From: Sphaerisporangium fuscum | Lineage (GTDB): Bacteria; Actinomycetota; Actinomycetes; Streptosporangiales; Streptosporangiaceae | Direction: 5' to 3' | Length of the DNA stretch: 64,000 nucleotides | NCBI RefSeq assembly: GCF_018531465.1 | Contig: NZ_JAHDTF010000015.1 | Span: forward strand, 186,001-250,000 | Part shown: positions 33,529 through 40,944 of the stretch, piece by piece | Layout: every line of letters begins with the position of its first letter | Numbering within the stretch: the first letter of the stretch is position 1 | Position numbers and translations under genes: made by a program | The notes under the pieces: generated by a model | The model's input: only the letters and a program-made list of their open reading frames with translations | Databases searched by the model: none | Told to the model about the DNA's origin: nothing

Positions 33529-34542
33529 ATGTGGCGTCGGGTCGCCCCCGCGACAGGACTCTTCTTTCTCTCTCCTCTGGTCGCCGAGTTCCTGCTCGGC
33601 AACATCCCCATCTCCGCCCTGTTCGCGCTCGTCATGCTCGCCCCGATGTACGGGGGCGGGGCGCTGCTGATCCGCGAGGTCGTACGGCGCTCCGGGCGGG
33701 GCTGGCCGGCGATCGTGCCGCTCGCGCTGGCCTACGGCGTGCTGGAAGAGGGCGTGACCACCCAGTCGCTGTTCAACCCGGACTACGCCGGGCAGCGGCT
33801 GCTGGACGTCACCTACATCCCGGCGCTCGGCATCGGCGCCTGGTGGTCGGTCTTCGTCCTCACCCTGCACACCGTGTGGAGCATCAGCGTCCCCATCGCC
33901 GTGATGGAGGGCCTCACCCCCGCGCGGCGGACCACCCCGTGGCTCGGCCGGTTCGGCCTGGGCGTCACCGCCGTGCTGTTCCTGTTCGGCGTGGTGTCCA
34001 CCACGGTGTTCTCGTTGAGGATCTCGCCGTTCGTCGCCTCCGTGCCGCAGTTCGCGGCTGTGGCCGTCGCCGTCGTGGCCCTCGTCGTCATCGCCTTCGC
34101 GCTCGGGCGGCCGGCCCCGGCGTCCGTACCGGCCCCCGGGAGCGCCGCGCCGAACGCCTGGGCGGTCGGCGCGGTCACCCTGGTCGCCTCCTCGGCGTGG
34201 TTCCTGCTCGGAGAGGTGGTGCTCGGCTGGGCGACCGTCGCCGGCTACCTGCTGATCTCGGCGCTGGTCGCCTACCTCATCGCGCGGTGGAGCGCGCGGC
34301 CGGGCTGGCGGGACACGCACCGGGTGGCCGCGGCGGGCGGGGCCATGCTCACCTACGCCTGGCACGCGTTCCCGCAGGGGCCGATCATGCCGGTCTCGCC
34401 GACCGTGGACCTCATCGGCAACGCCGTCTTCGCGGCCGGCGCCGTCGCCCTGCTCTTCCTGGCCGTACGGCGGGCGGGCGGCGCCCCCGTCGCAGACCTC
34501 GGCCTGCGGGAAGGGAGCGCCGCCCCGGGCGGTGTCTCGTGA
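33529..34542 (+). CDS. polytopic membrane protein of unknown function
   Basis: A 337-residue integral membrane protein with about eight or nine hydrophobic segments, the first immediately at the N-terminus (APATGLFFLSPLVAEFLLG). YGVLEEGVTTQSLFNPDYAG near residue 75 is the most distinctive polar stretch, with a Glu pair in a helix end that faintly recalls membrane proteases of the CAAX type; I cannot confirm this. GGAAGG precedes the ATG by about 11 bases. It is divergent from the sialidase-like gene and convergent with the LPMO. Function unknown. Confidence 0.7.
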   Translation: MWRRVAPATGLFFLSPLVAEFLLGNIPISALFALVMLAPMYGGGALLIREVVRRSGRGWPAIVPLALAYGVLEEGVTTQSLFNPDYAGQRLLDVTYIPALGIGAWWSVFVLTLHTVWSISVPIAVMEGLTPARRTTPWLGRFGLGVTAVLFLFGVVSTTVFSLRISPFVASVPQFAAVAVAVVALVVIAFALGRPAPASVPAPGSAAPNAWAVGAVTLVASSAWFLLGEVVLGWATVAGYLLISALVAYLIARWSARPGWRDTHRVAAAGGAMLTYAWHAFPQGPIMPVSPTVDLIGNAVFAAGAVALLFLAVRRAGGAPVADLGLREGSAAPGGVS

Positions 34543-34562
34543 TCCTCGAAGGGCAGCCTCTC

Positions 34563-34619
34563 AGGCCCGTTCTCCGCGCGTCGCCCAGAGAGATCCGGGC
34601 TCGCGCGGAAGACGGGCCT
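34563..34619. terminator. large inverted repeat between convergent genes
   Basis: Arms at 34563-34580 and 34602-34619 (AGGCCCGT ... CCGCGCG and its complement) pair over 18 bases with a short central mismatch, around a 21-base loop. It lies between the membrane protein and LPMO stops and overlaps the LPMO stop codon, so it probably works as a bidirectional terminator. Confidence 0.6.
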
Positions 34620-35685
34620 AGGGGCTGGTGCAGGTGAGCGACGGACTGCCGGCGCTCCCCGACGCCACGTACCCGAAGGTGGTGGAGCCGCCCGCCGCGA
34701 GGTTGCCGTTGTAGTTGGCGTTCTTCACCGCGATGGAGGACCCGCTCACGGTGTAGGTGCCGTTCCACAGGCTGTTGACGGTCGTGCCGCTCGGCAGCGT
34801 CCAGCCGACGGTCCAGCCGTTGATCGCGGCGGTGCCGGTGTTCTTCACCGTCACCTCGGCCTGGTAGCCGCCGGACCAGTTGCCGGTGGTCTTGAAGGTC
34901 GCCGAGCACGCCCCGTTCCCGGGCGGGGTGGGAGTGGGCGTCGGGGTCGGCGTCGGGCCGGGGCCGCCGCTGCCCGGGCCGACACCGGTGACCTCGCCGT
35001 TGCCGCCGTCGAAGACGACGTCCGAGCAGCCGTAGAAGGTCTCCTGGCTGTCGGAGCGGGTCCACACCGAGTAGATGATGTGGCGGCCGCTCTTGTTCGA
35101 CGGGAGCGTGGCGTTCCAGTAGTAGTAGGCGCTCTCATTGCCCGGCGAGCCGACACTCGGCGGGTCCGGGGCGGTGTAGAACGGGGTGCTCTCCAGGTCG
35201 CTCCAGGCCAGCGGGCGCGTCGGGCTCCAGCTGTCCTTGGTGATGTAGGTGCGGAACGACCCGGGGTGGGCGGCCCACTTGTTGTACCTGAACTGGATGT
35301 TCGCCCCCGCGGTCAGGTGGGTCACCGGCCAGTCGTTGCGGGCGAGGTCGTAGCCGCTGAAGTCGTACACGACCGCGCCGCCGCTGCACAGTTTCCCGTC
35401 GGGGATGAACCCGCTCATGCGCCCCCCGCCGTCGGAGCGCAGCACGGCGAACCAGTTGTACAGGGAGTTGGGCCCGCTCTGCGCGACCGCCGCGGCGCAG
35501 GCCGGGTTGTTCGGCTGGATCGCGCCCGTGGAGGTCAGGCCGTCCTTCCAGCACAGGTAGGTGCGGCTGCCCGGCATCATCATCGCCCCGTGCGCCGACG
35601 CCTGGCCGGGCAGCAGCACGATCATGAGCAGTGTCGCGATGAAGGCCGCCGTGCCGGCGATCGTGATCTTTCGTCGCTTTCTCAC
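34618..35685 (-). CDS. secreted AA10 lytic polysaccharide monooxygenase with CBM2
   Basis: A 355-residue copper enzyme that oxidatively cleaves chitin or cellulose. The signal peptide (about 31 residues, ending GQASA) exposes His1 of HGAMMMPGSRTYLCW, the first histidine-brace residue; the second is in WAAHPGSFRTYITK. A Pro-Thr linker (PTPTPTPTPTPPG) leads to a CBM2 module (CSATFKTTGNWSGGYQAEVT, then GWTVGWTLPSG and LTCTSP). The GTG at 35685 with AAAGG upstream gives a clean signal peptide, unlike the longer 435-residue frame. The CBM2 favours a cellulose-active form. Upstream lie a GAAAGCGCTCAC element and a TGAAAGTTTC string shared with the xylanase. Confidence 0.95.
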   Translation of the reverse strand: MRKRRKITIAGTAAFIATLLMIVLLPGQASAHGAMMMPGSRTYLCWKDGLTSTGAIQPNNPACAAAVAQSGPNSLYNWFAVLRSDGGGRMSGFIPDGKLCSGGAVVYDFSGYDLARNDWPVTHLTAGANIQFRYNKWAAHPGSFRTYITKDSWSPTRPLAWSDLESTPFYTAPDPPSVGSPGNESAYYYWNATLPSNKSGRHIIYSVWTRSDSQETFYGCSDVVFDGGNGEVTGVGPGSGGPGPTPTPTPTPTPPGNGACSATFKTTGNWSGGYQAEVTVKNTGTAAINGWTVGWTLPSGTTVNSLWNGTYTVSGSSIAVKNANYNGNLAAGGSTTFGYVASGSAGSPSLTCTSP

Positions 35686-35724
35686 ATGGAACACCTTTCG
35701 AGGAGGCACGAGGGAACCCGATGC

Positions 35725-35736
35725 GAAAGCGCTCAC
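35725..35736. promoter_or_regulatory. candidate LacI-type operator upstream of the LPMO
   Basis: GAAAGCGCTCAC contains the AGCGCT core of LacI-family sites such as the CebR box (TGGGAGCGCTCCCA), with imperfect arms. It lies 40 bases before the LPMO start. Confidence 0.35.
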
Positions 35737-35915
35737 GCGAGCAAAACTGTAGGTCGCCGCCCCTGGGCTGTGAATCGGCCGCCGGACGGCTCGGCGGCCG
35801 GCGCCGGGCCTGGTCGCTCGCGTCGCAGGTGGAGCCCGTGATCGGCGCTCCGTGCCGCGTCCGCCCGCGGGGAACGGCGTGAAAGTTTCGCGCGGAGATC
35901 CGCCAGGATGGACGT

Positions 35916-36545
35916 GTGGACGCACGCCCTGTCTCCCCCTCCGCGCTGATCGAGGAACTCGCCGACCGCGTGGCCGGGCGGCCCGCCGGCTCCTGGGTGC
36001 GGGTCGCGGTCGACGGGGCCCCGGCGGCGCGCCCGGCGGACCTCGCCGACGGCCTCGTCGGCCCGCTGCGCCTGCGCGGGCGGGAGGTCCTGCGCGTCTC
36101 GGCGTCCGACTTCCTGCGCCCCGCCTCGCTGCGCTTCGAGTACGGCCGTACCGACCCCGACGCCTTCTACGACGACTGGCTCGACTACGGCGCGCTGGCC
36201 CGCGAGGTGCTCGACCCCCTCGACCCGGACGGTTCGGGGAGGGTGCTGCCGAGCCTGTGGGACAGCACCGCCGACCGCGCCACCCGGGCGCCGTACGTCA
36301 CCCTGCCGCGCGGTGGCGTGCTCCTGATGGACGGGGCGCTGCTGCTCGGCCGGTGGCTGCCGTTCGACGTGGCCGTGCACCTGTGGCTCTCGCCCGGCGC
36401 GCTCGCCCGGCGCACTCCGGACGACCAGAAGTGGACCTTGCCGGCCTACGCCCGTTACGAGGAGGAGGGGATGCCGTTCGACGTCGCCGACGTCGTCGTC
36501 CGGTGCGACGATCCCCGGCATCCCGCCGTCGTCACCGGCCTGTGA
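35916..36545 (+). CDS. uridine-kinase-like protein lacking the P-loop
   Basis: A 209-residue protein of the uridine kinase/phosphoribulokinase-like P-loop group. The fold signals are present: VRVAVDGAPAARPADLADGL where Walker A should be, then VSASDFLRPASLRFEYGRTDPDAFYDDWLDY, LLMDGALLLGRWLPFDVAVHLWLS and VVVRCDDPRHPAVV. The GxxxxGK[ST] nucleotide loop is gone (GAPAARPAD), so kinase activity is doubtful. I recall many actinomycete relatives with degenerate loops, which suggests a retained non-kinase role. The GTG at 35916 follows AGG by about 8 bases. The gene stands alone. Confidence 0.72.
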   Translation: MDARPVSPSALIEELADRVAGRPAGSWVRVAVDGAPAARPADLADGLVGPLRLRGREVLRVSASDFLRPASLRFEYGRTDPDAFYDDWLDYGALAREVLDPLDPDGSGRVLPSLWDSTADRATRAPYVTLPRGGVLLMDGALLLGRWLPFDVAVHLWLSPGALARRTPDDQKWTLPAYARYEEEGMPFDVADVVVRCDDPRHPAVVTGL

Positions 36546-36650
36546 GGGCTCGGGCGGTCGCCGCCCGAAAGATGGTGTTATGTGCCTTTCTGGGCATATA
36601 TGCGGTGGATAGCCGTTAGTCCTGCTTCCACGAGACACGAGGTCGTCGAG

Positions 36651-38510
36651 ATGTGTGGAATCTGTGGGTGGGCCGACTTCGACCGCGATCTGACCGAGTC
36701 CAAGGACACCCTGCGCGACATGACCGAGACCATGGCCTGCCGGGGGCCTGACGACGAAGGGATGTGGATCTGCCCGCACGCCGCCCTGGGGCACCGGCGG
36801 CTCGCGATCATCGACATCGAGGGCGGCCGCCAGCCGATGATCGCCGAGGAGGACGGTGAGGTGCTGGCCGTCCTCACCTACAGCGGCGAGGTCTACAACT
36901 TCCAGGAGCTGCGCGCCGAGCTGTCCGCGCGGGGGCACAGGTTCCGCACCCGCAGCGACACCGAGGTCGTCCTGCGGGCCTACCTCGAATGGGGCGCCGA
37001 TCTCGCCGCCCGCCTCAACGGCATGTACGCCTTCGCCATCTGGGACACCCGCACCGAGGAGCTCGTGCTCGTCCGCGACCGGCTCGGCATCAAGCCGCTC
37101 TACTACTACCCCACCCCCAGCGGCGTGATCTTCGGGTCGGAGCCGAAGGCGATCCTCGTCAACCCCCTCACCCAGCCCCACGTCGTCGACGCCGAGGGGA
37201 TGAACGAGCTGATCGCCTTCGTCAAGACCCCCGAGTGCGGCATCTACCGGGGGATGTTCGAGGTCCGCCCCGGGGGCGTCGTGACCGTGAGCCGGCAGGG
37301 GGTCGCCAAGGACCGCTACTGGACGCTGGAGGCCCGCGAGCACCCCGACGACGTCGACACCACCGTCGGCACCATCCGGGGACTGCTGGACGACATCGTC
37401 CGGCGTCAGCTGATCTCCGACGTGCCGCTGTGCACGCTGCTGTCCGGCGGCCTGGACTCCAGCGCCGTCACCGCGCTGGCCGCCAGGGCCCTGAGCGAGC
37501 AGGGCGAGGGCAAGCTGCGCGCGTTCTCGGTCGACTTCGTCGGCTACGCCGAGAACTTCAGCCCCGACGAGATGCGCGACACCCCCGACACGCCGTACGT
37601 CCGCGACCTGGTGCGGCACCTGGAGCATCTCGGCGTCGAGCACCACGACATCGTCCTCGACTCGGCCGACCTGATGGACCCCGCCGTACGGGCCGCGGTG
37701 CTGCGGGCGCGCGACCTGCCGACCGGCATCGGGGACATGGACACCTCGCTCTACCTGCTGTTCAAGGCGATCCGCGGCCATTCGACCGTGGCCCTGTCGG
37801 GGGAGTCGGCCGACGAGGTCTTCGGCGGCTACCGCTGGTTCCACGACCCGGAGGCGGTGAACGCGGGCACCTTCCCGTGGCTGGCCTCGGTGGGCGGCCG
37901 GCGGTTCTCCGGCCTGGAGCTGGTCCTCTCCCGGGACGTCGCCCAGCGGCTCGACCTGCCCGGATACCGCGCGCGGCGCTACCACGAGGCTCTGGACGAG
38001 GTGCCGCGCCTGCCGGGCGAGAACGGGCACCAGGAGCGGATGCGCGAGGTGAGCTACCTGCATCTCACCCGGTTCGTGCAGATCCTGCTCGACCGCAAGG
38101 ACCGCATGAGCATGGCCGTCGGCCTCGAGGTGCGGGTGCCGTTCTGCGATCACCGGCTCGTCGAGTACGTGTTCAACACGCCGTGGTCGATGAAGACCTT
38201 CGACGGCCGGGAGAAAAGCCTGCTCCGGGCGGCCACGGCCGACGTGCTGCCGCGTTCGGTGCTGGAGCGGCGCAAGAGCCCGTACCCCTCGACGCAGGAT
38301 CCGGCCTACGAGAAGGCGCTGCGTGACGAGGCCGCCCGCCTGCTGGCCGCCGGGACGCTCGCCGCCGGGCCGTACATCGACCTGCAGAAGGTGCGCACCA
38401 TGCTCGAACAGACCCAGCCCGGCAGCGACCCCGACGTCCGCAGCGCGCTGGAAGGGCTCCTCCAGTTCAACGCCTGGCTGGAGAAGTATCAGGTGCAGAT
38501 CAGCCTCTGA
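36651..38510 (+). CDS. asnB: asparagine synthase, glutamine-hydrolysing
   Basis: A 619-residue AsnB. The mature N-terminus MCGICGWADF gives Cys2 as glutaminase nucleophile, supported by MACRGPDDEG and GHRRLAIIDIEGG. The synthetase half has the PP-loop LLSGGLDSSAV (about residue 264), LSGESADEVFGGYRWF and MSMAVGLEVRVPFCDHRLVEY. It makes asparagine from aspartate, glutamine and ATP. ATG 36651 is forced by the Cys2 requirement although the frame extends 69 bases upstream. A GCATATATGC palindrome lies at 36594-36603 in the 105-base leader. Nothing nearby suggests a special biosynthetic cluster. Confidence 0.95.
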   Translation: MCGICGWADFDRDLTESKDTLRDMTETMACRGPDDEGMWICPHAALGHRRLAIIDIEGGRQPMIAEEDGEVLAVLTYSGEVYNFQELRAELSARGHRFRTRSDTEVVLRAYLEWGADLAARLNGMYAFAIWDTRTEELVLVRDRLGIKPLYYYPTPSGVIFGSEPKAILVNPLTQPHVVDAEGMNELIAFVKTPECGIYRGMFEVRPGGVVTVSRQGVAKDRYWTLEAREHPDDVDTTVGTIRGLLDDIVRRQLISDVPLCTLLSGGLDSSAVTALAARALSEQGEGKLRAFSVDFVGYAENFSPDEMRDTPDTPYVRDLVRHLEHLGVEHHDIVLDSADLMDPAVRAAVLRARDLPTGIGDMDTSLYLLFKAIRGHSTVALSGESADEVFGGYRWFHDPEAVNAGTFPWLASVGGRRFSGLELVLSRDVAQRLDLPGYRARRYHEALDEVPRLPGENGHQERMREVSYLHLTRFVQILLDRKDRMSMAVGLEVRVPFCDHRLVEYVFNTPWSMKTFDGREKSLLRAATADVLPRSVLERRKSPYPSTQDPAYEKALRDEAARLLAAGTLAAGPYIDLQKVRTMLEQTQPGSDPDVRSALEGLLQFNAWLEKYQVQISL

Positions 38511-38587
38511 AGGGCATCCGTGCCCGCTCGACGCCGATCTCTTCTCGGTGCGGGTGTGATCGCGGAGGCGGCCTGCGGAGAACGGCG

Positions 38588-39031
38588 CTAGGGAAGCCGG
38601 TCAGGGCAGGAGCTGACGCGTTCGAGGGCGTCGGCGATGCCCTTGCGCAGCATGTCGCCGTACGGCCCCTCGGGCAGGGCGCCGACGTGGTCGGCGGCCA
38701 GGTTGAAGTAGCGGGCGGCCTCGGGGAGGTCGCCCAGCAGCTCGTGGGACGCGCCCATGTTGAGGTAGAGCGAGGGGTAGAAGCCGCTGACGCGCTCGTC
38801 GCCGACGGCGTCGGCGTGGTGCAGGGAGACGGCGTTCCACAGCAGGGTCTCTTCGGCGGAATCCTGCTGGCGGGCGACGTAGTGTGCCGCGACGCAGGCG
38901 TCGAGGTCGTCCGTCCGCTCGGCCCACGCCTGGTCGAACAACCGCCGGGCCTCCTGCGGCCTGCCCTCGGCCTCCGCGCGCATGCCCTCGGCGCACAGCC
39001 TGACGACGGGGTTGTCGAGATCGAGCTCCAC
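38588..39031 (-). CDS. small TPR-like protein
   Basis: A 147-residue protein made of helical hairpins in TPR style: RLCAEGMRAEAEGRPQEARRLFDQAWAE and LYLNMGASHELLGDLPEAARYFNLAADH are two clear units with the A/G-x-Y/F spacing of TPRs. No signal peptide or membrane segment. Probably a cytoplasmic protein-binding adaptor; related small TPR proteins are common in actinomycetes without known function. It lies 61 bases upstream of nothing it obviously serves, between asnB and zur, and shares the minus strand with zur. Confidence 0.7.
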   Translation of the reverse strand: MELDLDNPVVRLCAEGMRAEAEGRPQEARRLFDQAWAERTDDLDACVAAHYVARQQDSAEETLLWNAVSLHHADAVGDERVSGFYPSLYLNMGASHELLGDLPEAARYFNLAADHVGALPEGPYGDMLRKGIADALERVSSCPDRLP

Positions 39032-39092
39032 GGCTACCTCCTCTGTCCGGTCCCCAGCAGCCTAGGCCGGAGGACCGACAAACGCCGAGAGA

Positions 39093-39542
39093 TCATTCGC
39101 GGGCTTGGGCGGCGCACTCGGGGCAGAGGCCGAACAGCTCCACGGTGTGGTCGACGTCGACGAAGCCCGCCTCGGCCGCGACCCGCTCGGCCCAGCGCTC
39201 CACGGCCTTGCCCTCGACCTCGACGCTGCGGCCGCACGACCGGCAGGTCACGTGGTGATGGTGGCTGACGGTCGCGCAGCGGCGGTAGAGGGTCTCCCCG
39301 CTCTCGTCGCGGATCGCGTCGACCACCTGGTCCTCGCTGAGCACCTGCAGATGACGGTAGACGGTGGTCAGCCCCACGCGCTCGCCCCGGCGGCGCAGCT
39401 CGGCATGGATCTCCTGGGCGCTGTGGAAACCGGTCAGCTTGCCGAGCACGGTGACGAGAGCCTCGGCCTGCCTGGTGCCTCTGACCCGGGTGCCCCGGGA
39501 CTGCTCCAGTTGCTGCGGAGGCACAGGAGATTGCGACGTCAT
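39093..39542 (-). CDS. zur: Fur-family zinc uptake regulator
   Basis: A 149-residue Fur-family repressor. The N-terminal winged helix is intact (FHSAQEIHAELRRRGERVGLTTVYRHL). The dimer domain carries the regulatory and structural metal residues: VSHHHHVTCRSCGRSVEVEG with the first Cys pair, and LFGLCPECAAQ with the second. The VEVEG-type sequence after the first pair resembles actinomycete Zur rather than FurA. It would repress zinc uptake genes when zinc is replete. A zinc-type CDF exporter and ArsR sensor lie 11 kb away, but no Zur box was identified near any gene of this window. Confidence 0.88.
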   Translation of the reverse strand: MTSQSPVPPQQLEQSRGTRVRGTRQAEALVTVLGKLTGFHSAQEIHAELRRRGERVGLTTVYRHLQVLSEDQVVDAIRDESGETLYRRCATVSHHHHVTCRSCGRSVEVEGKAVERWAERVAAEAGFVDVDHTVELFGLCPECAAQARE

Positions 39543-39750
39543 GCCGAGCCCCTCCCGCCGGTCTTCGCGTCCACTTCGCCACGACTTTCACCGCTGATAC
39601 GAACATTACCAACGGACTCCCTTGTCCTTTCGCTCCACAGCGCGGAGACGGGGCCGGCGCGGGTCCGCGTACGCCGTGGGCTCCCCGGCGTGCGAATCTG
39701 GTGCGGGCGCCCCCGGCGCCCGCCCGCCCGATCACCGAGCCGAGGAGTCG

Positions 39751-40236
39751 ATGAGCTTGTCCTGGCGTCACTTGCCCGAACCCGCGCGGTCGATCGCCGA
39801 GGGGACGGCCGAGGCCGTCGCGGCGGCCGGCTCGCGTGACCTGGAGGCGTTCCAGCAGGCGACGGCGCGGCTCGCGGCGCTGGGGCCCGGCCAGGTCGGC
39901 CTGGTGCTGGGCGAGGTCGTCAGATCGCTGCTCGAGGACCTGCATCATGGCGGCCTGGCCGCCGACGACGTGCAGGCGCTGGTGGAGCGGTGCACGCGGT
40001 CCGCCTCGGAGTGGCTCGACGGCGTGAGCCCGGATGTGCTGGTCATCCTGGTGGCCGGAGCCCTCGGCGTTCACCAGGCGGAGGTCGAGACGTTCGGCAT
40101 CGACGCGGCGCAGGCGGCCCGGCACGGCGCGCTGCTGGTCGCCGACCTGATCGCCGTCTCGGGCCACTCGCTCAACGCCTGCCTGGGGGCGGTCTTCGCC
40201 GACATCGCCCGGGCCGAGGCCTCCGAGACCCCCTGA
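39751..40236 (+). CDS. conserved helical protein of unknown function
   Basis: I do not recognise this 161-residue protein. The ATG at 39751 is preceded by GAGGAG and starts MSLSWRHLPEPARSIAEGTA. The sequence is Ala/Leu-rich and almost wholly helical (LGEVVRSLLEDLHHGGLAADDVQALV; VLVILVAGALGVHQAE), without signal peptide or cysteine motif except one Cys each in RCTRSA and LNACLG. It looks cytoplasmic and globular. It is divergent from zur and convergent with the DUF6461 gene. Confidence 0.6.
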   Translation: MSLSWRHLPEPARSIAEGTAEAVAAAGSRDLEAFQQATARLAALGPGQVGLVLGEVVRSLLEDLHHGGLAADDVQALVERCTRSASEWLDGVSPDVLVILVAGALGVHQAEVETFGIDAAQAARHGALLVADLIAVSGHSLNACLGAVFADIARAEASETP

Positions 40237-40251
40237 ACCCCGCCCGCGAAA

Positions 40252-40845
40252 TCAGTACAGGTGGCGGGCCGAGCCGACGAGGGCCGGCCTGCCGAGGTGC
40301 GCCGCCGTGACCCGCACGCCGGTGGCACGCTCGGCCAGGGCCATGGCGGCGAGCACCGGGTCGAACTCCTCGTCGTCGAGGCGGTCGTCGACGTCCTTCT
40401 CGTCGACGGGAATGCCGATCTCGCGCATCTGGTCGGCCAGCCGGTCGGGGGCGTCGCCCCAGCGCGAGTCGGGGCCGTCGGTCTCGAAGCCCGTGACCAG
40501 GCGGCCGTCGGCCGCGTACAGGAACTGCCGCTGGTCGTCCACGCCGAGGAACACCGTGGCCATGACGGTGCCGGCGGACAGCCGCCGGGTGACCTCGACG
40601 AGCGTGCCCATGCGGCCCCCGGCCTCGAGCAGGACGCTGCCGCCGACGGCGGGATACGCCGCGAGGGGATGCTCCTGAAGGCTCCACCCGGAGGGCTCGA
40701 CGGGCTCGGCGGTGACGCCGACGCGGCGGAAGGCCTCTTCGGGGGACACCTGACGCACGAACAGCAGGCAGAACCCCGTGACGCATAAGCTCTCGCCGTA
40801 CTTCTCGTCGAACCAGGCGTAGTCGGCCGCCGTCGCGCCACTCAT
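40252..40845 (-). CDS. DUF6461-like protein
   Basis: A 197-residue protein starting MSGATAADYAWFDEKYGESL. The DYxWF opening, the CLLFVRQVSPEEAFRRVG segment and the later GGSVLLEAGGRMGT, FLYAADGRLVTGFETDGPDSRWG stretches match the pattern I recall for the actinobacterial DUF6461 family, members of which occur in many copies per genome. Function unknown; related families act in polymorphic immunity or conflict systems, but no toxin gene is adjacent. No signal peptide. Confidence 0.65.
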   Translation of the reverse strand: MSGATAADYAWFDEKYGESLCVTGFCLLFVRQVSPEEAFRRVGVTAEPVEPSGWSLQEHPLAAYPAVGGSVLLEAGGRMGTLVEVTRRLSAGTVMATVFLGVDDQRQFLYAADGRLVTGFETDGPDSRWGDAPDRLADQMREIGIPVDEKDVDDRLDDEEFDPVLAAMALAERATGVRVTAAHLGRPALVGSARHLY

Positions 40846-40944
40846 GGGGGGAGGTCCTCTCGACGTTCCTTCACCCCGCGATCATTCCAGCCGCCACCGA
40901 CAAAATCCCGGCCCCGCCCGCCCTGCCACGGCGCCGGATTCCCC

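Noticed and set aside
36594..36603. GCATATATGC palindrome before asnB as an operator
   Set aside because: Only 10 bases long and AT-rich; it could as easily be part of a promoter, and no second copy was seen.
35733..38153. 806-codon minus-strand frame opposite asnB
   Set aside because: Antisense to a textbook asparagine synthase; no domain features.
39543..39750. Zur box in the zur upstream region
   Set aside because: No sequence close to the actinomycete TGAAAATGATTTTCA-type box is present.
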